A stretch of DNA of 64,000 nt. Source: Marsupella aquatica. Lineage: Eukaryota > Marchantiophyta. Position numbers and translations under genes: made by a program. Shown here piece after piece: positions 12,736 to 23,435 of the stretch (position 1 is its first letter; every line of letters starts with the position of its first letter). The notes under the pieces were generated by a model. It ran no database searches. It saw nothing but the letters and a program-made list of their open reading frames with translations, and was not told where the DNA came from. The stretch lies in NCBI GenBank assembly GCA_973895155.1, contig OZ316898.1:18414001-18478000 (forward strand). The letters run 5' to 3'.

Positions 12736-13769
12736 TTACTTAATTTTCTTAAATTTTAAGGTGTTTTTATTCGAAAACTTTGCCCATGATACATGACCTC
12801 CCTTGGAATGAAGCCCCAGACATAGGTGACTGCCTATAAGTACCAAAGTTGAGGGCAACCCTTCGCAGAGTTTGACAAGAGTAGATACGTAAATCTTACA
12901 TGACGGACGAACTTCATTCCGTAAAGCAAAAGCCCGGAATAGTTGGTCTGAGCTTTGTTCACTTAGCAATACCATAGGATACACATAGTCATTTGTCATA
13001 TTCTTCAATGCTTCAGAGTCTCTAGATGTTGCAACAAATCTACTATCTTTGTGCATGCAAATGTCCTTCTGTAAGATTTCGACTATCTCAAGGTCAATTT
13101 CATCGGAAGACACATTATCTATAACGACCAGTAGGCATTTTTCTTTCAGAAAACCCAACCCTTGTCCATTCTGCACAATTGGCCTTCCATGATGATGGAG
13201 ATGCTTTAAGATCAAGCTCTTTACTGAAGCTTGCCTGTGTTGAATGTCTTCGATGAAACAGGTGTATTCATAGCTGCAAGTGATTGAACAACGCCTTGGC
13301 TAGAGTTGTCTTTCCGATCCCTCCTATACCGCTTAGGCCCAACCTACCGGTAGTAGCTTGACGAAGCTTGGTTTTGACTTTCTCGATGACATTTTCAAGT
13401 CCTACGATCTCCTTGTGCAAGTATTGAAAATTCTCCGGACATTCATCTATCTGTATTTTAACCTGCATGACAATCAAACTCACTCAGTACTATACTCAGT
13501 TAGCCAGCACCTACGCAAGAAGAAACGACTGATTGACAGATAAATAGATGTTGTATTCATTAGCCCGAGAAATAAATTAACATCTCGAGCAGAAAGTAAT
13601 GACCTTGCAAGGCATCCCACCTTAGAGTTAATATCTTGCAGGAGTTGCACATCCATCATGGCAGGTGGCACACAATCGTGTTTAACTGATAGTCCTTTCC
13701 ATCTTGCAATGTAACCTCTTGCAGGTGTACATAAGAGCTTCAGGTCTGCCTCACCTGATTGTGGCAATC
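12736..13769 (-). pseudogene. NB-ARC (NLR-type resistance gene) relic
   Basis: NB-ARC proteins are cytoplasmic immune receptors that switch on ATP/ADP exchange. Exon A (13769-13621) encodes an unassigned N-terminal piece and splices in phase to exon B from 13462. Exon B has the P-loop GGIGKTTLAKALF. Close behind it the frame meets a stop at 13268-13270, but the neighbouring frame, entered at 13272, continues the domain: YEYTCFIEDIQ, then kinase-2 (CLLVVIDNVSS), an RNBS-B-like SRFVATSR and a GLPL-like CEGLPSTLVL, to a stop at 12736. The one-base shift falls at about 13273-13282. There is no TIR, coiled-coil or kinase start, and no LRR follows. It is either a pseudogene or a gene with a sequencing indel; absence of the LRR favours a relic. 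Confidence 0.82.
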
Positions 13770-14486
13770 CTGGAATACGAATATGAAACTTGAGAAATCA
13801 CAGCCTGCAAATGTGAAACCAGTTGCTGAATGAGACCACATTCCACGTACACCTCCAATTTGTCATCAGACTGAGATCAAGCAGTAGTGCGTTAAAGGAG
13901 TTTGAGAGGCTGGAGAAAAACTTTGGGACTCACCTACCTTGTCCGTCCTTCGGATCCACCTTGATCCCCTCAGCTCCTGAGTCGGTCCATCAAGCAGATC
14001 GGGTCATTGACAGACTGTCATGGAAAACATCATCAACGTTGTCCCCCCAAAAAGCAGTAGAATCACTGATTCAATGCAACGAGAAACAACTTGGGACTCC
14101 GCGCGAAGTTTCTCAGTCTCTCTTAATTTCGGAAGTGCAATTCCACAACCTCAGACCCAATCTCAGACATTGAGAAGTGGATCGAACAGACCATTTCTCT
14201 CTGATGCAATCGTCTGGAACGCCGATGGGACAGACCTATCAGTCAGAAACGGAGGCCACGAAATGGTGCTCGTAGTGGCTTCCCAGGTGCAATCAACTCA
14301 CAATGAGCATTCACAAAGCATTCACAAATTTGAACTCTAGGAAAAGTACATGTGATTTCCTGTCGTCAAAGGCATCCAAAAAGCTTTTTTGGAGCAGTGC
14401 TTGGGACACTCCGCAACAACCCATATGTCCCCTTTTCAGGGGTGGCGTTTTCCAAATGTTTTGGACCTATGAGTGGCAGTAAAACC
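13770..14486. other. Flank upstream of the NB-ARC relic, no supported gene
   Basis: Missing 5' exons of the NB-ARC gene would lie here on the - strand. I could not identify a TIR, kinase or coiled-coil domain. Confidence 0.4.
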
Positions 14487-14945
14487 AGAAGGGGCACACT
14501 TGGTTTGTAAGTTTCTTAATATCTATATTTTTCGTGTAGTTTGGGTTTGAGGTAGAAAAAGTGGTCATCCCCAAAAGTGTTAAATAATAATTAGCCCCTC
14601 CTATTCAGACATGGTGACCTTCCCAACACTCTGGCAAGTATGTTGGCAGGTGATTTGCAATATTTGATAGATTTTTTGCTCATTGAGAATGGAGCAAATG
14701 ATCTCAAAACAGTATCAAGAAGGGGCAGACTTGGTTTGTAAGTTTCTTGCCTATATTTTTCGTGTAGTTTGGGTTTGGGATAGAAAAAGTGGTCATTGAT
14801 TTCCCAAAAGTGGTAATTAGCCCCTACTACTCAGACATGGTGTCCTTCGCAACACTCTGGCAAGTATGTTGGGAGTTGATTTATAATATTTGATAGTTTT
14901 TGTGCTCATTGAGAATTGAGCAATGATCTTAAAAAAGTATCAAAC
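14487..14945. repeat. Diverged tandem duplication, unit about 230 bp
   Basis: Copy 1 (14487-14717) and copy 2 (14718 to about 14945) share many long blocks, for example 'acttggtttgtaagtttctt', 'tatatttttcgtgtagtttg' and 'acactctggcaagtatgttg'. Scattered substitutions and small indels suggest an old event. No coding content is recognised. Confidence 0.9.
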
Positions 14946-15574
14946 ATTCAGGAAATAGATTGAACATCAGTGAACATGTTGAAAAACTTGGAGAAGTGCA
15001 CAAGTTTGCCAAAAACCCCCACTTCATGATTTGGGGTGCGGGGAAATTGTTAAGGGCGACCTTCTCAAAAGCAAAGCAACCAGCCAATGTTTATTTCTGG
15101 TGTAAACTGACTGATGACTTTACTAAGTCTAGGGGGAGATGGGTAGAACAAACCCCTCAGTCCATCTGGGCTTCATATTCTTTAATTAAGGTACAAGCCT
15201 GTTGCACAATTGTCATTTCAGTAGACTTCAAAATCCTTTTCATTTTTCTATTATTCAAATTTCTAAATGTCATGTGTGCATAGTTAGATTTTCATTGCAG
15301 CCCCACCTACCCATGATAAGCACATGTCAACTCAACTGTAAATGTCAAATAACCTTGATTTGTTTAAGGATATTAGTGCATGGGTCTAGGTGTGGGTGGA
15401 GGCGCATCTATGCCCCAAGAAAGGATCTGCTTTTCAATATTCTTTTCACGAGATCTCATGGCTTTGAAATTTTTTAAGATTTAAATCCAACAGTGAGAAT
15501 GAGTTCCCTCTAAAAGTGCATTTCCTAAGCAGACGGTGACAGAAAAAGATGGGATTGTACATTATAGATTGTAG
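14946..15574. other. Intergenic spacer
   Basis: No domain, RNA gene or mobile-element end was recognised between the two tandem-repeat blocks. Confidence 0.4.
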
Positions 15575-15841
15575 ATGTCACTTCTTCTTTTGTTTCACAC
15601 AAAGAAACTCACCAATTCATTCCACACCATGAGAGGGACGAAAATCACTATGTGTGTCTCGATTCCTTTTTATTTCCAAGGAAACAAGAAGAAGCCAACC
15701 AATTTATTCCACTCCATGAGAGGGACAGGAATGACCAGGTGTGTTGCGGTTCCTTTTTGTTGTCAAGGAAACAGGAAGAATCCAACCCCTTTTTCACACT
15801 CTAAGAGGAAGGATAATATTTTCCCTCATGAAAGAATCAAT
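15575..15841 (+). repeat. 87-bp in-frame tandem repeat in an 89-codon open frame
   Basis: An ATG at 15575 opens a frame of 89 codons. Residues 10-38 and 39-67 form two copies of a 29-residue unit, with a third partial copy to about residue 79. Shared pieces include SFHTMRGT/LFHSMRGT and IPFYFQGN/VPFCCQGN. The 87-bp period is a multiple of three, so the frame survives duplication. No family is recognised and expression is unknown. It may simply be a noncoding tandem repeat that happens to stay open. Confidence 0.6.
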
Positions 15842-16493
15842 TGATGGAAAGAGGGTCAATAAAAACAAGAAGGAAAGGTCTGTGAGGTACAACAAAGACC
15901 AAAGAAAACAAAAGGAAACAGTGATATGAAAAACCTAAACAGAGTCAAACACTACAAAATAAACTTACGTTTCAAAGCTTAATAAACGCAAGGTTAATGT
16001 TTGGATGTTCCATGAAGCAACTGATGACACCAAAATATACCAAACATACATAAAGCTAGCTACTGGGTAGTACTTGAACAGAAAGTGATATGTGATGTTT
16101 CATAGTGATCTAGTTGGGACAGTCCAGTGATCTATGGGGGTTCTTTGTCGCACACTGTCACAGGGAACAAGCCACTGTTGACACCCAAAAATGCCACCAT
16201 TCATTACAAGGCCAAGTACCTGTGTCTATGCAATGTATTAAGTGCTCCCCATGTCCATCCCTACTCACAAGCATACTAAGCCTAAATATATTATATTGGG
16301 CATCTGTGAAATACTTCTCATTCAACAGCTTACCCCCTTCTGCACCCTTTTCTTATAGGTTGTCAGGCAATCAATTAAGTGACGAATTAAGGGAGTGTGC
16401 CCCTTCTTCACCAATGTCAGATTTCCCATTGCTGTTTTAAGGAAATTGACCCGCAGGGCCCGTACACTGTCAGCCAGGGTCCGGGACTTTGTT
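15842..16493. other. Intergenic spacer
   Basis: I see nothing that can be named here. Confidence 0.4.
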
Positions 16494-16530
16494 TTGTCGG
16501 ACACCACAAAACCAAAATACTGTCCGACAA
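16494..16530. repeat. Perfect 10-bp inverted repeat (TTGTCGGACA / TGTCCGACAA)
   Basis: The arms at 16494-16503 and 16521-16530 are exact reverse complements around a 17-nt A-rich loop. It sits at the edge of a locally GC-rich stretch (16440-16610). It could be a short hairpin or the remains of a transposon end. Confidence 0.8.
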
Positions 16531-17690
16531 GGGCCGCCGGGGACTCACGCCGGTTTGTTTTCCCTCCCTCTCCACATGCCCCCCTCGGGCTTTCCCTTCG
16601 AGGAGGATAATGTGATGATGCTTTATATCGTGCGCAAACTTATTTGCCCCATGAAATCCTATTTGTTTTACTTTTAGAAAGGTTAATTGGTATCAAATTG
16701 TTGGAATTTTTATACGTATCCCTTTCTGTCTCCAGAAAATATGTAGATAAGGATTCATTCTTATGTAATATTTACATTTTCGTTCGTGGGGGCCGGTTCG
16801 AATTTTTAGGTGTTTATTACCCCAGTTTGGTTATTTTCCGGATTCGACATTGTAAGAAATTCATAATGAGCCGGCGGCTCGTTCACTGGCGGAAATTGTT
16901 TCCCTTATGGAGCCGGCCAAGGCGGGTTGGAAGTCAGAAGGCCCGCAGTACCCAGCTAAACCTTCGCTTCGAGAAGGGGAAGGCACTGGAAACACCAGTA
17001 ATCGGGACCTTTTTCTAGCTCGATGTAAGCCGCTTTCAGGTTGGGTCGTCACTGTTGAACGAGGGGGCGCAGAATACCAAAATGTCCTTGAAATTTAAAA
17101 TCTGAAAGTATTGCCCAGATGGACCGGGATGTTGTCCACCATGCCCCTGTGGACTGACACATCCATGGATTCGTGCAAAATATCTGAGTTCGCTCCAATA
17201 GCAAAATTCACATGTTCATGAGCTGATCCCTAGAATTATTTGTTTGCTTTATGTATCTTATATTCTGCATGTTGTTTGTTTGCGCAGAGTCTATTTTGAT
17301 CAATTCATGTGTTCAAAGAAAAGGGGAAGACTGTCGCGGCCCCAGATTCTTGCTGCTGTTCACATGCTGTTCTAAGTACAAATCTGATTAGACATCGTTT
17401 TAAAATTCCACGTATCACATGTGATCAGCTGCATAAAGATTGTCCATTCCATTACTATTTAGAAGGAGGAGCCCATGGGCAATAGCTTTCTTCACCTCCA
17501 TGTAGAAGGGCTATAAGCTGCTGTAGGTATAAATCAAGGTCTGGGATACCCAGACTTTCGAAGTTCTGTCTTCGACGAAACGCAGGTCCTCAGTTGAGTA
17601 CTCTCCCACACCCAAACAAAACCAATTTCTTTTGAAGCTGGGAGGAGATTCCTACATAGTGATCCAGGAATACCATGTATTGAACAGATG
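16531..17690. other. Intergenic spacer
   Basis: Mixed composition, with no recognisable domain on either strand. Confidence 0.4.
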
Positions 17691-17870
17691 GATCCATCAG
17701 TCGAGTAGGTAGGAGTGCTATTGAACAAATCTCGCCTGTGGATTGTCAGTTAACTGCAAATCCGAAGGGATGAGGAGTGGATCCATCAATCGAGTAGGTA
17801 GGAGTGCTATTGAACAAACCTCGCCCGTGGATTGTCAGTAACTGCAAATCCCAAGCGATGAGAAGTGGAG
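17691..17870. repeat. 90-bp tandem duplication
   Basis: Units at 17691-17780 and 17781-17870 share 'cgagtaggtaggagtgctat' and 'gtggattgtcagt' with only a few differences. Confidence 0.88.
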
Positions 17871-19015
17871 GAGAGCTCAAGAGCGCAACCAAAAGTGTAG
17901 GTAACCTGTCAGAAGAGTAAGAGTCAGGCAATACGGGAACGTAACTGAACGAATTTTCTCTTCAGTTTGGAGGACTTCCCAGCGGGAATAAGAATTGTCC
18001 ACAATATGTACATGGGGACGTTCTCCTGTCTCAGGCCTGCAGAGTTGGGACAAAAAGAAAAGGCAAAACCAAAGACATAAACGATTATCTTCTGCTCAAT
18101 AATCTTAATCATGTCTTTTGCGTAAATAACAAACAAATCTCACCATGTGCAGCTCTAAAAACCAATTGAGAAGATCGCTACCACAGGTTCCAGAGTTTGC
18201 AGCACAGGAAACGCACAACATGAAACTCGGGACAACCAAAACAAGCAAGCAAAGATATACAGTAGATAGAATGCCAGTACACCGTGAATCCATGCAAATA
18301 GTCAGGGTTTCCGTTGGTTGCCCAAAGCCATTTCGTTGTTCGCCAAGGCTTGCACTGTCACCGCCCATAGGTCGTTCGAGTAATGACAAGCACCCTAGGT
18401 TGAACGCTTTCAAACCTTACAATGTCAGAGAAAACACTCTCAGGAAGAATCCTGATCTACACTCTGAACTCGCACATGGGCGGTTCAAAAGAAGGAGGGA
18501 TATGAGAAAATTGAAATTAAGAGTTCAGGCAAAGTTTTTCCAACTCGCGTTACAGTATGTACACAGACCCATAAGCACAATTGCCACAGAACGATATAGG
18601 GCAGGGCAAGTTATCTAACATGTTGAAGTCCCCCTAAGTCAAAATGTAACTGGCGCCGTCCACTGGGTTCCAGTCGCATCGAACAACACACAACGTAAAC
18701 ATCACACGACTGGGTGATTTTTTGCAATTCATCTCTCCAAAGAACGGTTTCAAATTCCGTCCACATCCCAAAGTAGCGTAGCATCCTTGCCAGGAACAGA
18801 GCTCCGTGTCGAGGAGCACACTGACCAGGCTGTACCAGAACGCGCACTAATCTCTCCATAAGTTACCACATGGAGATCTATAATTGCTTCGGGAAAGGAT
18901 CTCAAGAGTTATCAACTCCATATGCCCAGAATCGCTTCGAAATTCTTCTTATCAGCATACTTTTGCCCTTCGTTGAAACCCTTCGCTGGGAACTCGGTCA
19001 GTCAGACCTCGACTA
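17871..19015. other. Region downstream of the DUF4535-type gene, no named gene
   Basis: It probably contains the 3' UTR of the gene at 19016-19201 (-). Several frames stay open for 60-150 codons, but none shows a known domain. Confidence 0.4.
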
Positions 19016-19201
19016 TCACGAATGAGGGTCAGTATCCCCGCCCCGGCCGCCAGGCTTGCGGTACTGCTCTTCCATATGCTTGGCGATGGAGTAGCCCGTA
19101 GCAAACAGAGTCTGGATATTTGGCACGTTATAATTCTGTGCAACGTATACTCCAAAAATTGTTCCAAGCGTGAACGACAGGCTGCTCCGGATGATCCCCA
19201 T
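19016..19201 (-). CDS. Small conserved plant protein of the DUF4535 type
   Basis: A 61-residue product starts at the ATG at 19201 (MGIIRSSLSFTLG). The frame is open further upstream but has no ATG there. The core GTIFGVYVAQNYNVPNI and the end AKHMEEQYRKP match my recollection of the short DUF4535 family of plants, whose members are about 60-80 aa and of unknown function. Residues 5-20 are hydrophobic and could be a membrane anchor or the core of a targeting peptide. The C-terminus is a short basic/glycine tail. No intron is needed. The family call is from memory and should be confirmed by a profile search. Confidence 0.72.
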   Translation of the reverse strand: MGIIRSSLSFTLGTIFGVYVAQNYNVPNIQTLFATGYSIAKHMEEQYRKPGGRGGDTDPHS

Positions 19202-19998
19202 TGGAATTCTCCAACTCGTTTCCCCTTGTCGAGCCTTCAACCCAACTCAATTTTCCTCGCAGTGTTGAACCTCCTCGGTGCGAAATCACTGGAAGAAGGC
19301 AGAACTGCTCCCGAAAGCTGCATCAAGTGCGCTCTACAGTAATCGCTCCATCCTGAAGACAGATTAGGGCGAACCTTCACTCACCGCAATCCAATCCCAT
19401 TCAATCCAACCCTGCATTTTCCAAACAGATGAATCTTCAGCAAGTTCACCAAACTCAACACATCCTCTCATCCATCCACTCAAATGACGGCAACCGAACA
19501 CAAAACTGCGTCTGCGGAAAGAAATCATTCCAGCTTCAAAATGCCATCACAAGCGCTGCACTACGACAGAACGATGGTTTTGCACACGCCATCCAGACTT
19601 CTCAATGTTGCGGAACTTCAAATGGCCAATCTGGAGAGGGGGGCAACTCACGAGAAGCTGCTAACTTACGGCACACTCAACCAGAGTACCATAGTATCCG
19701 CTCACCCTTCTTCAGCTCCAGACTCTCCAGACTCTCCAGACTCTCCAGTCGCTTCAATTGCTTCAATCTTCAATCTCCAGACTCTCCCATTCGCTTCGAT
19801 CTTCAATCTTCATCGTGGAATTTGTATACAAGTAACGCCCACTAGGGCATTGTGGGCTGCAAGAGCTTTCTCACCATGCATCCCAACCAGACCACCATTT
19901 GAAAGTTTAAGGGAGTCGAGTCCTCCCTTAAACTGCCACCGTGCCCAAGGTAATGTACGTGAGGAGAAATTACTCGCTTTTTGCACACTTTTTGTTTC
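19202..19998. other. Upstream flank of the small gene, with a 9-bp microsatellite
   Basis: It holds the likely promoter of the DUF4535-type gene. At 19717-19748 the 9-mer ACTCTCCAG is repeated three to four times. No other gene is seen. Confidence 0.5.
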
Positions 19999-20688
19999 CT
20001 TAAACCACACCTGCCCATATAAAAGCCCCATTCCCTACCCTCCCACATGAAAGCCTCCTCCTCTAGAGTCTTCTCCTCCTCTAGAGTCTTGTCTTCTTGT
20101 GTGGTTCATTATGTAGAGTGAGGGTCTTATCCCCCTCTCTGTCATCACTGCCTTTTTTAGACAGCGGGTGTCTATTACTCTTCAGTGGGCACAGGCCTTC
20201 ACTATCTTTTGTAGGGGAGAGCCGGTTGGAGTTTGGGCATCTAGTGGAATTCCCTTGCTTGACCCTCCTATGCAGTTCATGCCTGAGCTTTACCAGGCTT
20301 TTCAATTTGCCATTGGGTAGACTTTAGGTTAGTGTGTCTTTTGTTTTCCTTGCGTTGGACTTGTGCCTGGTTCTTTTGGCCTTTTGACTTTCTGACCTTT
20401 AATTTTCTTGTTCTCCCTTGATTGGGTTTTTGGCCTGTGGGATCATGTTTCTTGGGACAGCGCCCTGCTTTTTGGCAGTTTGATATATACTCTATTTCCT
20501 TACCCTCCCACATAAAAGCCCCATTCCCTACCTTCTTCTACTGGTCATTCTTGTCTGGTGGTGAACAAGGTGGAGCACTCACCACACAATGTGGAGCTCA
20601 AGCCCATTCCTAATGCGACTGAACCTGTGCACTTTAATGAGTGCTACAGGTAACCTGTAACACTTTATAAGTGTCCTTGTGGTTTAAG
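19999..20688. mobile_element. Repeat with TATA-containing inverted ends (MITE-like, 690 bp)
   Basis: The left end (19999-20029) reads CTTAAACCACACCTGCCCAT, then ATAAAAGCCCC. The right end (20637-20688, read on the - strand) starts CTTAAACCACA and contains CTTATAAAG and a palindromic GGTTACC core. That right end aligns over about 52 nt with sequence at 44923-44936 plus 59813-59850. The opposite orientation of the two ends suggests terminal inverted repeats of a small DNA element. No target duplication is evident, so the class is uncertain. The interior has an 18-bp duplication at about 20057-20092. Confidence 0.45.
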
Positions 20689-21944
20689 AGCATTTTTGAC
20701 TATGGCAACCTGGATTCAGCATATGAGTGGTGTAATATTTGTGGAGTCCCAAGGGCAAGGGCCACAAACTTCCTGGGCTTTGAATTGTTGATCTCATAGT
20801 AAAACAAAAGCAGACTTTGTAGGGGAGCATATCCTGTTGTCCATCCAAATCTCCTTTTTGCCCAGGATTTCACAAGTGCTTAGAGCAGCTTTCTTCAGGA
20901 CTGCCACACACAAGTTGGGCCTAAGAGTGAACCCTGGCTACTGGTCCACTTGTTCAAAAGCAATGTACACATTCGAGTTTGTGTGCAACCATCTGCAGCT
21001 GTGGGATCCATGTGCTCACATCCAATCTTGAACGTCCAGGTAGGATGACTATTAGTCCAATCTTGGACATCCAGGTAAGATGACTATTAGTTGATGGGTG
21101 TCAACAGGCCTGCCCGTTGAGAGTAAGAGTGCAGAGGTCTAGTGGGGAAAAGGTTGGCCAGCCTGCCCTGCAATTTGCAATACAAATGAATGGTGAGAGA
21201 CCTTTTTTGGCTATGCATGCTCCCACCTGCTCTGTTTGGCAGACCCGTGGGAGTGCTCTAATGTCTCAAAACTCTAGAGCATTAGCCTAAGTTTTGATGT
21301 ATTATTATTGACAATTATGCCCTGATAACAAGGGATGAATAGACTTTCATCCATGAAAGGTTTTATGGAACAGAGTAGGTCATGAACAACTTTGATTGCA
21401 AATCATTGTATAGATTTACCAAGAGACAAGTCGGTGACAAATTTCAAAATTCCCTCGTACAACCTATGAAGGACAGTCTCTTTTATAAGTTATAAATTAA
21501 GCAAAATACAAAAAGAATAATAGGAGTCTAGACTATTAGGTTCACTCATAAATAAATTGAAACTTTAGTCCATTGGACAAAACTTTAGGTAGCGTTTGTG
21601 AAATGTGGGGAAAAAAATTACAATGCGGTCCTCTGAAATTTCTTGCAAATAAGGCCTTCAGTTTCTCCTATACTCCCCTCCGCCAGGCAGTGATAAAGTA
21701 GTCCAATAGGAGGTAAACTCAAATGAAACTAATGATCATTTATGTACAGTAGTGAGGGAATTGTTCAAAGCAGAATAGACTATGACATGAAGATCATTGT
21801 GAGGAGGCCTCTCTTAAAGCTGATGCCTCAAATGTATTTTAAGCAGATTTCTGCTCAAACAGTTTTCTTTCAAGGAAAATTTCTTTGCAATGGTGTCTTT
21901 GAAGGAGCTACCGAAGATTTGATGGTTGCATTGTTTTATTAGCC
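20689..21944. other. Intergenic, with a 35-bp tandem duplication
   Basis: Units at 21022-21056 and 21057-21091 share 'ccaatcttg' and 'gatgactattagt'. Nothing else is recognised. Confidence 0.5.
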
Positions 21945-22142
21945 TTGCCGGACTCATTTGGGCGCCACTCTAAGCTTACAGGCTCAAAAATTGACAGTTG
22001 TCCTTGTCTTCATAAACTGCCATCAACCTTCGTGCAAGTTAAGAAACTGGAACACCTTAAACTCTTAAACACAGCAGTGCAGAGTGTTCGAAAGTCGGAG
22101 AATCTAAGGTCACTCAAATTTCTCACGGTAGACTGGTGTTGA
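21945..22142 (+). pseudogene. Leucine-rich-repeat scrap of an NLR-type gene
   Basis: The frame has no ATG at its left end. It reads LHKLPSTFVQVKKLEHLKLL, then NTAVQSVRKSENLRSL and KFLTVDWC before a stop. Spaced leucines and the LPSTFVQVKKL block are typical of plant NLR leucine-rich repeats. Only about two repeats remain. It is on the opposite strand from the NB-ARC relic 8 kb away, so it is not that gene's missing tail unless there was an inversion. Confidence 0.62.
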
Positions 22143-23435
22143 AAGCAACAAATTCCAAGTTCCCCTGAAAGTTTGGAGGGAGTGATCACAGAATAAAATT
22201 ACACAAAGGGACTCTTTACCTTTCCTACCATGGGTGCAAGATTTACCTTCAGAAAGTGTGAACAAAAATTGAGCTGTACAAAAGAAGCTCAGATCTAAGT
22301 ATGTACAGTAGATGTTTTGGGTGATGCCATCCTGAGTAGTTAATTAATAGCTTGTCTGGCTCTACTATCAACCTTTGTTGGGTTTTAATCCTTTGCGCCG
22401 CCCTCGATCGATCCTTTGCTTTGCAATATTGAGTTGTTTCGGCGCGCGTCAACTTCTGGGTAAAATTCTCCTCCTCAACGCCGAAGGTTACTAAATATTA
22501 TTCATATTGTGAAATGCACTTCGACATGATCGAGTATAAGTGTCGTCACAGAACTCGGTGGATGAAAATACGAGTTTACAGTTTAGCTGAGGGTGTCACT
22601 TCGTGAGCTCTCCATGGCAGAACATGAACAGGCCAATGAAGGAATACAGCATCTATGCAACTCCCCAGCCCTTACTCAACATGATTCACAACCTGCGGCA
22701 GGATTACCCAGTAATGTCTGAAGTGAAGCGTATCCATTAGATGATGCCCGTCACCCTTTTGGAGTGAGGTGAAGTCAGACAAAAGGTCGAACATCCTCGT
22801 TCCCACAAACCAGAAAGAACGCATTCTCCTCCAATGACCGTTTGTTGTACCTTTAGATCAAGAATCGCTAATGAGAAGGACATTAGCCACATATCTCTTC
22901 CTAAGAGATCGAAGAAGTTGGTCCACCCACCGGGCAGTACCTCAAGAAGTCGGTAGGTGCTTAGAAGTCCTCACTTGACCCACAGTTGTCTCAGCTTATT
23001 GCTGTACCAAAAGATAACCGATATAACGTTCTCTTCAGATTAACACTCTACCTAAACCACCACTCGTCCCCTTTTCCAATCGAAAACCAGCTCTATCTAG
23101 AGTCCAGGAAAGTTCTGGCTTACTTTAGTCAGCAATGAGTTCTATCATTTGTCGTTAAGAAAGACCTCGGGATTTATTCAATCTATAAGATATACACTGC
23201 CACAGCAGACAACTGGCATCCGTATGGATGTAACCTTTGTAGGTACCATGATAAAGTCGGAATAACATGGGTTCCCATATGTCCGACTTCCTCCTCTGCA
23301 AACCCCAATCTATTCAAAAATTGTTACATCCGAGATGTTGCCCTGAAGTTTCGGGTTGCAATTGGCAACAATTGAAAGTGAATGACTCTGTTACAATAAT
23401 ACAATGGGAGCATTCCATATGCTTTTCATCTACTT
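22143..23435. other. Region downstream of the ABC1K gene
   Basis: It includes the kinase gene's 3' UTR at its right edge. No other gene is recognised. Confidence 0.45.
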
